Notes: generated from the letters alone by a model not told the origin. 6,534 nt of DNA from Desulfobacteraceae bacterium (GCA_003819975.1 RPPU01000264.1:1-6534), one strand, 5' to 3'. Positions 1-5,744 are shown, numbered from the stretch's first letter. Translations and numbers: made by a program.

Positions 1-48
1 ACAATTCGAATAATATATCAGCTCTTGATGCCGATCGGATAAAGTAAA

Positions 49-82
49 GGGAGCGGGTTTATATACCCGCTCCCTTTTTTTT
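49..82. terminator. Strong stem-loop terminator, best on the plus strand
   Basis: A perfect 10-bp stem (GGGAGCGGGT at 49-58 with ACCCGCTCCC at 65-74) closes a 6-base loop and is followed on the plus strand by eight T (75-82). This is a textbook intrinsic terminator for a plus-strand transcript entering from the left. Two plus-strand frames are open from base 1 and stop at 42 or 47, so the tail of an off-window gene may end directly before the stem; the two frames cannot be told apart. On the minus strand the hairpin lies 17 bases after the stop of the Calx-beta gene, but the tract after it is only TTTACTTTAT. It probably serves both convergent transcripts, less efficiently on the minus strand. 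Confidence 0.88.
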
Positions 83-98
83 ACTCTATGAACATGTC

Positions 99-1313
99 TT
101 ATTCCGGAATGATTCCGTCATCATCCTTTATTGTGGCCGTCGCTTCGTACGGTTCTCCGAGAACGGCGCCGACTACATTGGAAAGGGAAACTGAAAAAAT
201 TTCATTCAGCTCCTTTAGATTATCGCCGATCAAAGTCAATTCAATGGTTTTTTCGGTTTCTCCATCGGCAAAGACAAGCGTACCGGAAAAATCGCCGTCA
301 TAGTCAATGGTCTCCCAGGCCGTATCTTCCGTGATCGTGTACTTCACGGAGACCTCGCCGTCGCTGCCGTCGGTCCGGATCACGGTTATATAAATGGTTT
401 GATCGAAGTCTTTTTCATTAAAAAAATATTGGGTATCGCTCAACCGTAAAATACCGGGCGAAGGAGGAAGCGTATCATTATCCCGGATCGTCAATACCGC
501 GGAATTCTGATCACCTAATGTGGCGCCGACCACATTGGAAAGCACCAGGTCGAGTGTTTCATTGCCCTCCACGGCCAAATCGTCCAGAATCGGTATTTCC
601 ACGATCCTGGAGGTTTCACCCGGAGCAAAGACAAGGGTTGTGCTGACCGGCACATAATCCGACCCGGCGGTCGCGGTCTGGTCGCTCGTGTTAAAATCCA
701 CCGAAACCGTTCCGTCGCTGCCGTCGGTCCGCACGATTTCAATGAAGGCTTTTACGCCGCTTTCATCGACCGTATAAACTGCGTTTCCGAATTGCAAAAT
801 TCCCGGACTAAATATACAAGGTTGGACATCATAGTTAAAATAAGTGGCCCAATTATTACCGGGAAAATCAAGACCGTCGCCCCAGGCTGTTTCATTGGAA
901 CCGCCCGAAACGACCACTGCATGCGCCGCAATGTACAACCGGGTACCGGTTGGCCAGGCATTCGAATTAACGACATGGACTACTTCGGTGACACCGGGGC
1001 TGTGGGAAGTATAATAGGGGAATTGCCCCGGGATGGGATTGCCCTTTTTTGTTTGCGGGATGCCGGCCAGACTGGTCGCCACCGCCAAATGAGTTTCGGT
1101 TATGGTCCACCCGTTTTCGGCATGATAAACAATAATCAAAGAGTTTTGATTATTGGACACAGTCATAAATCCGACATCGATAGTCTGACCGGCCAGCAAA
1201 GGGATCTCCGCGACATTTCCGCAAGGTTGGTCGGCCTGGATTGTAATGGTCCACAAACAAACAAGAAATAAAAACAAGAATAGCCGTGGTTTTGTTTTAG
1301 ACTTAAAATTCAT
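99..1313 (-). CDS. Secreted protein with two Calx-beta domains
   Basis: This 404-residue protein starts at ATG 1313. A strong Shine-Dalgarno TAGGAGG (1321-1327) lies 7 bases upstream; its first bases could pair with CCTA just before it in a weak hairpin. Residues 1-27 form a Sec signal peptide: basic N-region (KSKTKPR), hydrophobic core LFLFLFLVCLW, likely cleavage after ITIQA. Residues about 31-167 form a beta-rich module bounded by Cys31 and Cys166, a possible disulfide, with landmarks ITETHL (71-76), IAAHAVV (128-134), ETAW (141-144) and FPGNNWATYF (150-159). I have an impression of this module from other secreted proteins but cannot name it. Residues about 169-281 and 286-399 are two Calx-beta repeats, each with RTDGSDG, an LVFAxGET turn, an acidic xDN/DDL stretch, LSNVVGAxLG and a closing DND/DDD. 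Calx-beta domains are beta sandwiches that often bind Ca2+, commonly in adhesion or surface proteins. No anchor, sorting signal or catalytic domain is visible, so an extracellular calcium-dependent binding role is inferred. The gene appears monocistronic. Confidence 0.9.
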   Translation of the reverse strand: MNFKSKTKPRLFLFLFLVCLWTITIQADQPCGNVAEIPLLAGQTIDVGFMTVSNNQNSLIIVYHAENGWTITETHLAVATSLAGIPQTKKGNPIPGQFPYYTSHSPGVTEVVHVVNSNAWPTGTRLYIAAHAVVVSGGSNETAWGDGLDFPGNNWATYFNYDVQPCIFSPGILQFGNAVYTVDESGVKAFIEIVRTDGSDGTVSVDFNTSDQTATAGSDYVPVSTTLVFAPGETSRIVEIPILDDLAVEGNETLDLVLSNVVGATLGDQNSAVLTIRDNDTLPPSPGILRLSDTQYFFNEKDFDQTIYITVIRTDGSDGEVSVKYTITEDTAWETIDYDGDFSGTLVFADGETEKTIELTLIGDNLKELNEIFSVSLSNVVGAVLGEPYEATATIKDDDGIIPE

Positions 1314-1478
1314 GTTGTTGCCTCCTACAGTAGGTTAGATGTTTGTTATGGGGATGACTGAAATCATCCGGCCCTTAATAGAAAAAATGAATTTCATCAT
1401 GCCGGAACAAAGCACATGCCTCAGCCGGTCATTAGCGGTGCTTTCTTCAGGCATGCGCGATAACACCTGCATAACGTA

Positions 1479-1518
1479 TTTGTGTTTTCTTGCAGTCCAA
1501 GGAACCTTGGAACACAAA
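1479..1518. repeat. Nested inverted repeat
   Basis: Outer arms TTTGTGT (1479-1485) and ACACAAA (1512-1518) enclose inner arms TCCAAGG (1496-1502) and CCTTGGA (1505-1511). The right-hand arms are contiguous, while the left-hand arms are separated by 10 bases, so the fold would be a 14-bp hairpin with a one-sided bulge and a tight tip. It lies about 165 bases upstream of the Calx-beta start codon. There is no T-tract after it, so it is not an intrinsic terminator. An operator or an RNA element in the 5' leader are both possible. Confidence 0.45.
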
Positions 1519-1854
1519 CTTGCCTGCACCAGGGGTGTATTTATTCGATTTTTTTGATTTGGTAGCGGCATTGTAGCATGCATTGGACCGGTTTGCAAAT
1601 GATTTCTGATTTATTTGTTGCTGCTTTTGCTATTAAGTTGTTGAGGCAGATTCAGAGCCGGCCGAAAAAAAACTTTTGCTCTTTCCAAGATTGCCAAGAC
1701 CCGGCTTTCAATCCGTTCAGCCCTGATCGCCCCATCGGCGAAAGATTAAGCGAGTCACTTTGAGATTAAGCAGCCGCCGTCTAAAAACAAGGTTCAAAAT
1801 CGGAATACCGACTATGAATTTCGGGTCGATTGAATGGCTGAAAAAAAATAAAAC

Positions 1855-1883
1855 TTGAAAACAATTATCTTTTGGATTATATT
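1855..1883 (+). promoter_or_regulatory. Putative sigma70 promoter for the small membrane protein
   Basis: TTGAAA (1855-1860) and TATATT (1878-1883) are separated by exactly 17 bases, one mismatch from each consensus hexamer. Transcription would begin near 1890, leaving a leader of about 34 bases before the ATG at 1924. The surroundings are A+T rich. The direct repeat AGATTAAGC lies about 85-110 bases upstream and could be a regulator site, but that is speculative. Confidence 0.55.
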
Positions 1884-1923
1884 TCTTAATAATCAATAGG
1901 CTAACCGAGCATGTCCCGTTATC

Positions 1924-2328
1924 ATGACTGACTGCACCATTGCCATTCAAGAGAAAAAAACCAAACGTCCCGCCTGGACCCGCGTAGCTGATATCATTCT
2001 GCGCACTGCTCATGTCGCCATGATTGGCATTGTCTTCGGCGGGGCGTTTTTTGGGGTCGCCTTTTCGCGGCTCATTTTATGGAATAACCTGGTTATCGCC
2101 ACCGGCTGCGGACTCATCGCCTCGGAAGTTTACCATTGCCGCCACTGGTTTTACCAGGGCAGCGGTGTCCTGGGGCTTATCCACATCGGACTATTCGGTC
2201 TGATTCGTTTGCGACCCGGTCTGGCGGCCCCGCTCTTGACCCTATCGCTCATCCTCGGCATGATGGGCAGCCATCTGCCCAAAAAGTTCCGCCACTGGTC
2301 ATTCGTCCACGGCCGGGTAATGGATTGA
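1924..2328 (+). CDS. Small integral membrane protein, four predicted helices
   Basis: A 134-residue protein of unrecognised family. After a short basic, presumably cytoplasmic N-terminus (KKTKRPAWTR), hydrophobic stretches lie at about 26-48, 51-70, 80-96 and 99-116. A charged C-terminal tail follows with the motif GSHLPKKFRHWSFVHGR (115-131). Histidines cluster near helix ends (His30, His71, His74, His87, His117, His124, His129), which could suggest haem or metal binding; this is inference only. The pattern SHxP followed by R-rich and HGR residues looks like a conserved signature rather than random sequence. The ATG at 1924 has no good Shine-Dalgarno; the frame has a stop at 1897-1899 and no other start between. 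The next ATG (2020) would cut helix 1. A putative promoter precedes the gene, and no clear terminator was found after it. Confidence 0.8.
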   Translation: MTDCTIAIQEKKTKRPAWTRVADIILRTAHVAMIGIVFGGAFFGVAFSRLILWNNLVIATGCGLIASEVYHCRHWFYQGSGVLGLIHIGLFGLIRLRPGLAAPLLTLSLILGMMGSHLPKKFRHWSFVHGRVMD

Positions 2329-2515
2329 CGAACGGCTGGACGACATTGTCAGCTCTCATTCAAAAGATTATGATCAAAAAATCATTTAGCCATTGGAGCA
2401 TTATGGCATTCATTGCAATCCGATCCGATTTTACCCTCTTTTAATAGTATTCATTTTCTCCTTGATCGCCAGATAAATTAAACCCTCTGCCAAACACCTT
2501 ACCACCACTCTGAAC

Positions 2516-2564
2516 GTGCAAATAATTGCCCGCTTTTCCCATGCGCATGGGAGTTAAATTGCAC
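2516..2564. repeat. Nested palindrome
   Basis: A perfect 16-base palindrome, TCCCATGCGCATGGGA (2537-2552), sits inside a second inverted pair GTGCAA (2516-2521) and TTGCAC (2559-2564). The inner element can form an 8-bp cruciform or serve as a dimeric protein site. The outer pair would extend it into a two-tier stem with unequal internal loops. It lies about 140-190 bases upstream of the TTGACA promoter of the next gene. No T-tract follows, so it is not an intrinsic terminator. Confidence 0.5.
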
Positions 2565-2703
2565 ATTGTAAAACACGAAAGACTCAGAGCCCATAAAAAG
2601 GCCGCAATATTAATGCGTTATCCACACAAAATTTTATCATTTTCAGGCATATTTCTTGCGTACTGTTGGGCCATTACAATTATTAGAAGGGGGGGTAATT
2701 GCC

Positions 2704-2732
2704 TTGACATAAACAATATAAATATATATTTG
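2704..2732 (+). promoter_or_regulatory. Putative sigma70 promoter for the TIM-barrel gene
   Basis: A perfect -35 hexamer TTGACA (2704-2709) is followed by an A+T-rich stretch. Candidate -10 hexamers are TATATT (2725-2730, spacer 15) and TATTTG (2727-2732, spacer 17). Transcription would start near 2738, giving a leader of about 40 bases that ends in AGGGAGG. A G7 run (2689-2695) and the CAATTA/TAATTG inverted pair lie immediately upstream of the -35 and could bind a regulator. Which -10 is used cannot be decided by eye. Confidence 0.55.
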
Positions 2733-2780
2733 AAAAATCCTATCGCTTATAGATGATCATTCAACTACAGGGAGGTAAAA

Positions 2781-4262
2781 ATGAGAAACAAGTATCGTTT
2801 TTTAGGAATTTGCATGATGACCGGTTTACTGGTTCTGGGTTTTAGCGCCCCGAATACCTTGGCCGGCTCGATCCAATCATGCAACCATACTGCTCTTTCG
2901 ATTTTTAATGGTCCTCAAGCCGTTGTCGGCACCGTGACGATCCGCGGATATGTTAAAAACGCCCAAGGCGCCGGCGTCAACGGCCTCTTTGTGCAGGCTA
3001 TTTCCAATACCCTGGAATACGGGGACGGCGACGATGACGCCATCATCAAGGAAACCAAAACCAAAAGATACAACGGCAAAAACGGTTATTACTCTCTCAC
3101 CATCAACAACCGCGGCAGCGAATTCGGCTATGTCCGCGTGCTCTCCAGCAACTACCAACAAAACAGCCGTCATGAAGGATTGAGTTGGAATGCCGGTAAC
3201 GTTTACAACTATAACATTACGGTTGAAAATGTCGTCAACCGGGCGGCCCAAGTCGAATACGCCGGATTGCGCGAATCCTATTACGGATTGACCGACCCTT
3301 ATTTTACCGTAACGCACGAACGCCAGCACCCGCTCGGCAACATGAACAATATGGATACGGCCGACCATCTCAATCAGGCGGCTCAAAAATTTGCGGACAG
3401 GGTCGGCAGCAACGCCAAACCCATGCATGTCCTGATCGTAACCCAAACCGAATGGCGGAGCTTTCCCGAAGACGGCGGTTACGGATACACCTACAATTTC
3501 ATAATGCCTTGCCGTTGCGACAAATCGGTGTTCGCGCCCAACATGAAATATGTTTTTGATTCAAAAACGGATCTGACCGATACCCAAATTCGGGATTTCC
3601 TCAGTGACACAACACACGATGTTTTTATTCAGATCGAACCGGGTAATTTCGACACCTCATCGAGTGCCGACAAAGTGGAAGACGTAGCCAGGCTTCTGCG
3701 CATGATGGGTCATCGTTTAAACGTCAGTGAATACCCCTCCATCAAGGGTATGGGCGTAGATGTCGAATGGTATGAAAACGTCGATCCCAACGGTTCCACG
3801 GTCAGTAAAGTGACCAAGGCAGCCGCCAACAAGTGGGAAACGGCCGTAAAAGGCTTCAACGCCAACCTGCGTTTGTTCCTCAAGCACTATGACACGGATT
3901 ACCTGCCGGCCGACGCCAATCATTCGATTATTTACGTTAACGACAGCCAGGGATTCAACAATCAACAGGAGCAGATCGACGATTTCCAGGCTTGGATCGA
4001 TTTTTACGCGGATCGTGATTTCGGGTTCCAGATCGGTTACGATTCGGCTTCCCTTGAACCCGATCTTCCGCGCGACCGCCGCTGGTGGGACAATTACAGC
4101 GATCCGTTGCAGGCCGTTCCCAATGCGTTGATCAACGGGCTCACGGGTCTGGGCGGCGGACGAAAGATATCCTTCATCTGGGTCGATTTCTCCTTACGCG
4201 ATCCCTTAACATTTGGTACCAAATACCCCTTGCTGACCTTACGGACACCACCGCCCTATTGA
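2781..4262 (+). CDS. Secreted protein with CarboxypepD_reg-like domain and putative TIM-barrel domain
   Basis: This 493-residue protein starts at ATG 2781, 5 bases after AGGGAGG (2769-2775). Residues 1-28 are a signal peptide (MRNKYRF, then a hydrophobic core, cleavage likely after NTLA). Residues about 48-150 resemble a transthyretin/CarboxypepD_reg-like beta domain: GYVKNAQGAGVNGLFVQA, then the typical GKNGYYSL turn. From about 155 on, eight predicted strands alternate with helices, the order expected of a (beta/alpha)8 barrel: 216-222, 257-261, 280-287, 324-331, 363-370, 382-389, 414-420 and 462-470. Polar residues cap these strands: Glu286, Asp327, Glu329 and Glu332 (GVDVEWYE), Lys368-His369, Asp388 (NDSQGF), Gln417, Asp421 and Asp469 (WVDFS). 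That is where TIM-barrel active sites lie. GVDVEW recalls the GH18 strand-4 motif but lacks its exact acidic spacing. An extracellular glycosidase-like hydrolase is inferred, not shown; family and substrate are unknown. A CxC pair lies at 244-246. The gene has its own promoter and terminator. Confidence 0.85.
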   Translation: MRNKYRFLGICMMTGLLVLGFSAPNTLAGSIQSCNHTALSIFNGPQAVVGTVTIRGYVKNAQGAGVNGLFVQAISNTLEYGDGDDDAIIKETKTKRYNGKNGYYSLTINNRGSEFGYVRVLSSNYQQNSRHEGLSWNAGNVYNYNITVENVVNRAAQVEYAGLRESYYGLTDPYFTVTHERQHPLGNMNNMDTADHLNQAAQKFADRVGSNAKPMHVLIVTQTEWRSFPEDGGYGYTYNFIMPCRCDKSVFAPNMKYVFDSKTDLTDTQIRDFLSDTTHDVFIQIEPGNFDTSSSADKVEDVARLLRMMGHRLNVSEYPSIKGMGVDVEWYENVDPNGSTVSKVTKAAANKWETAVKGFNANLRLFLKHYDTDYLPADANHSIIYVNDSQGFNNQQEQIDDFQAWIDFYADRDFGFQIGYDSASLEPDLPRDRRWWDNYSDPLQAVPNALINGLTGLGGGRKISFIWVDFSLRDPLTFGTKYPLLTLRTPPPY

Positions 4263-4289
4263 AATCATGAGGAAAGAATTTAAAACCAT

Positions 4290-4321
4290 AAAAAAACCGC
4301 TCTGTTATGAGCGGTTTTTTT
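4290..4321. terminator. Perfect bidirectional intrinsic terminator
   Basis: A seven/T seven flanks and a CCGCTC/GAGCGG core form an uninterrupted 13-bp stem (4290-4302 with 4309-4321) around the 6-base loop TGTTAT. Either strand ends in a run of at least seven T, so it can stop transcripts from both sides. It begins 28 bases after the stop of the TIM-barrel gene. It is also the first convincing terminator met by the convergent minus-strand lipoprotein transcript, about 195 bases past that gene's stop. Confidence 0.92.
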
Positions 4322-4323
4322 AT

Positions 4324-4444
4324 GGACCTTTTTCGTAGAGGATATCTCAAAAATGTTATTCATTGAAGGAGAATGAGTTAATTTACCGCATTTTAGTAGT
4401 CGCATGATTTGTATTTTAATTTTTGAGATATCCACGAGATGTCC
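4324..4444. repeat. Long inverted repeat between convergent genes
   Basis: Perfect 15-base arms lie at 4340-4354 (GGATATCTCAAAAAT) and 4419-4433 (ATTTTTGAGATATCC), 64 bases apart. Further pairs extend it outward: TCGT (4333-4336) with ACGA (4434-4437) and GGAC (4324-4327) with GTCC (4441-4444). The central part can form its own hairpin, with ATTCATT pairing to AATGAGT around GAAGGAG. The whole is about 121 bases. The arrangement fits a miniature inverted-repeat element or a structured RNA in the 3' region of the minus-strand lipoprotein transcript. No target-site duplication was seen at the arm ends, and no coding frame or integron attC core is present. Confidence 0.7.
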
Positions 4445-4514
4445 GTAAAATTAGGTAAAATCGTTTTAATGTTTCTCATGACAATCATACTGTCGCAAAG
4501 AAAGGCTTTTTTGG

Positions 4515-5114
4515 CTACTGCAGTCCAAAGACTTTCTGCAACCCGGAGGTAATCACGCCTCCGGTCTCCTGTAGCGGGCCTAAAGGCTTAACTTCAATTT
4601 GCTCCGTATATATTAAGGGGCGGCCTCCCGGCGGGTCTCTGTAAGTAACCACATCATCAACAATTGTGATTAACCCTCGGAATTCCCATCCGGTATTTAT
4701 TGTATGGCGCTTGAATGACAATGCATCCAGCCAGAAGTTGCCTATTCGATTTACCTTTACTATGCTGGGTGAAACTTGGTAAGCCGTACATCGATCCTTA
4801 CTATTAATGCATTTTAGAAGGCCGAGATCTAAATCCTCCATTTTAATAGAGGAATTCGGCAAAAATAGGTTGATAATCTCTGTGACATTCATGATCTTGA
4901 TATTTGGCACTAAATAAGGGTCAAAACCAAGTCTTTTCAAATCATCCACATTGGTTACCCCAGGAACTATTTTTTCATAAGCTAATTTGGCATCATTGAA
5001 ACCCTCCCAGGGCGATCGGCTTATTGTCTTGCTCGACGGCAGAAGGCGAGCGCATCCTGAAAACATCAACAACAATAAAATGGCGATAACCAGTGAATGA
5101 TAGTATGTTTTCAT
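4515..5114 (-). CDS. Putative outer-membrane lipoprotein of unknown function
   Basis: From the ATG at 5114 this is a 199-residue protein. A TTG three codons upstream (5123) is an alternative start; neither has a clear Shine-Dalgarno, and ATG gives a standard signal (MKTYYHS, then a long hydrophobic run). The run ends in LMFSGC, a lipobox with Phe at -3, placing the lipidated cysteine at residue 21. Ala at +2 favours the outer membrane. The mature part opens with WEGFNDAKLAYEKIVPG, then TNVDDLKRLGFDP (54-66), a layout reminiscent of BamE/SmpA-like small lipoproteins. It continues with a CX6C pair (Cys102, Cys109), NFWLDALSFKRHT (126-138) and LITIVDDVVTYRDPPGGRP (148-166). It looks like a conserved family that I cannot name; the BamE resemblance is inference. 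The gene converges on the TIM-barrel gene and shares its bidirectional terminator. Confidence 0.82.
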   Translation of the reverse strand: MKTYYHSLVIAILLLLMFSGCARLLPSSKTISRSPWEGFNDAKLAYEKIVPGVTNVDDLKRLGFDPYLVPNIKIMNVTEIINLFLPNSSIKMEDLDLGLLKCINSKDRCTAYQVSPSIVKVNRIGNFWLDALSFKRHTINTGWEFRGLITIVDDVVTYRDPPGGRPLIYTEQIEVKPLGPLQETGGVITSGLQKVFGLQ

Positions 5115-5369
5115 CAAATTCAACCGCGATAAAAAATTACTTTTTGTTCATACGACAATGAAACTGCTCGGAAAATTTGCCAACCTCTTGGCCGGTTACA
5201 AATCAGGAATTCTTGCCTGCTATGATTGCTACACCTCATCGGTAACCCCTGGAAGGCACCCATAACCAAACGATTACGCAAAACAAACTTGATGGCTCCG
5301 TAAACTTTTCGGCTTTGAATGCCTGTCGCGTTATCAAGCGACAAAAATGGTGGAACCACTCAAATAACA

Positions 5370-5398
5370 AATAAACACCCTAATAATAATTGTTGCAA
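5370..5398 (-). promoter_or_regulatory. Possible promoter toward the lipoprotein gene
   Basis: On the minus strand, TTGCAA (5398-5393) is followed after exactly 17 bases by TTTATT (5375-5370). A start near 5363 would give a leader of about 250 bases before the lipoprotein ATG, which is long. Another promoter nearer the gene may exist, but none with a good hexamer pair was seen. The -35 overlaps the small GCAAG/CTTGC hairpin. Confidence 0.25.
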
Positions 5399-5523
5399 GT
5401 GGCTTGCCATCAAACCGATGAAAACAAAAAGCATGGAATCGTCATTAATAACAGGGAATTAGATTGATAGAAGAGAATAGCAGAGAATAAAAAAACGATC
5501 TGTTTGCCTCAGCATTTGGTGAC

Positions 5524-5541
5524 CCCTCAATATATTGAGGG
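5524..5541. repeat. 18-base perfect palindrome
   Basis: CCCTCAATATATTGAGGG is perfectly self-complementary. Its right half TTGAGGGA (5535-5542) is partly repeated four bases later as TTGAGGAG (5547-5554). This could be a dimeric regulator site or a hairpin, but the A+T-rich centre and lack of a T-tract argue against a terminator. It lies about 150 bases upstream of the possible minus-strand promoter, far from either neighbouring start codon. Confidence 0.5.
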
Positions 5542-5663
5542 ATACGTTGAGGAGAGTCAGACAGCATATTGGCCTTATTCCTTAGTCTCCGGCCGGGCTA
5601 TTCCGAGTTTAGCCTAAATTATGCCAATCCGCGATCTTCGGAGTCTGACCTATTAACCATGAA

Positions 5664-5744
5664 CTCCGGATGACAGCTTTTCGTCATCCGCTCCGGATGA
5701 CAGCTTTTTGTCATCCGCTCCGGATGACAGCTTTTTGTCATCCG
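5664..5744. repeat. Three tandem 27-base hairpin units
   Basis: Units at 5664-5690, 5691-5717 and 5718-5744 abut one another and differ at a single base (C in unit 1, T in units 2 and 3, at the loop edge). Each holds arms CGGATGAC and GTCATCCG around AGCTTTT(C/T); units 2 and 3 gain a ninth pair. GTCATCCG of one unit can also pair with CGGATGAC of the next across CTC, so two alternative hairpin registers exist, as in REP/BIME-type arrays. The array begins 16 bases past the stop codon of the AMMECR1 gene and would lie in its 3' untranslated RNA. Read on the minus strand it encodes RMTKSCHPE three times, a by-product of the 27-base period. It has no spacers, so it is not a CRISPR array. Confidence 0.85.

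Larger units (their letters stand above)
1314..1923. other. 610-base intergenic region with inverted repeats, no confident gene
   Basis: The region separates two divergently transcribed genes. The open frames inside (for example 1335-1598 minus and 1339-1557 plus) overlap each other, lack ribosome sites and do not look like known proteins. Structures seen: GGATGA/TCATCC hairpin (1352-1357 with 1364-1369); AAAGCAC/GTGCTTT (1410-1416 with 1438-1444) interleaved with CATGCCT/AGGCATG, giving alternative pairings; a nested inverted repeat at 1479-1518; a 5-bp TCGCC/GGCGA hairpin (1727-1741); and the direct repeat AGATTAAGC at 1743-1751 and 1763-1771. The distal end carries the promoter listed separately. 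No clear promoter was found for the minus-strand Calx-beta gene, although it must lie here. Confidence 0.6.
2329..2780. other. 452-base intergenic region, leader of the TIM-barrel gene
   Basis: No convincing gene is seen; the frames at 2136-2444 and 2526-2756 have no ribosome sites and no recognisable protein character. A weak ATGAT/ATCAT hairpin (2370-2374 with 2381-2385) is the only terminator-like element after the membrane-protein gene. Further on are a nested palindrome (2516-2564), a G7 tract (2689-2695) flanked by CAATTA (2677-2682) and TAATTG (2696-2701), and a TTGACA promoter. I looked for a known riboswitch core and did not recognise one. Confidence 0.6.

Noticed and set aside
2561..2620. 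CACGAAAGACTC and nearby sequence as a possible c-di-GMP riboswitch
   Set aside because: Only a short fragment resembles the GEMM core; the remaining conserved elements and helices were not found.
3315..3329. HERQH (residues 179-183 of the secreted TIM-barrel protein) as a zinc protease HExxH motif
   Set aside because: It follows a predicted strand, has charged Arg inside and Pro right after, contrary to the helical zincin pattern, and no third ligand is evident.
2877..3446. Long minus-strand open frame (189 codons) inside the TIM-barrel gene
   Set aside because: It is antisense to a gene with signal peptide, strong ribosome site and coherent domains, and has no such signals itself.
4333..4437. 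Inverted repeat as an integron attC site
   Set aside because: No GTTRRRY/RYYYAAC core pair and no cassette-like gene arrangement.
5158..5265. Plus-strand 35-codon frame beginning MKLLGKFANLL
   Set aside because: No ribosome site, no promoter seen, too short to judge, and antisense to the frame above.
5120..5359. Minus-strand frame of 79 codons whose stop overlaps the alternative TTG start of the lipoprotein gene
   Set aside because: GTG start with no Shine-Dalgarno and no recognisable motif. The overlap involves only the less likely TTG start. A coupled small gene cannot be excluded, but nothing positive supports it.
5664..5744. Tandem repeats considered as a CRISPR array
   Set aside because: The units abut with no unique spacers.
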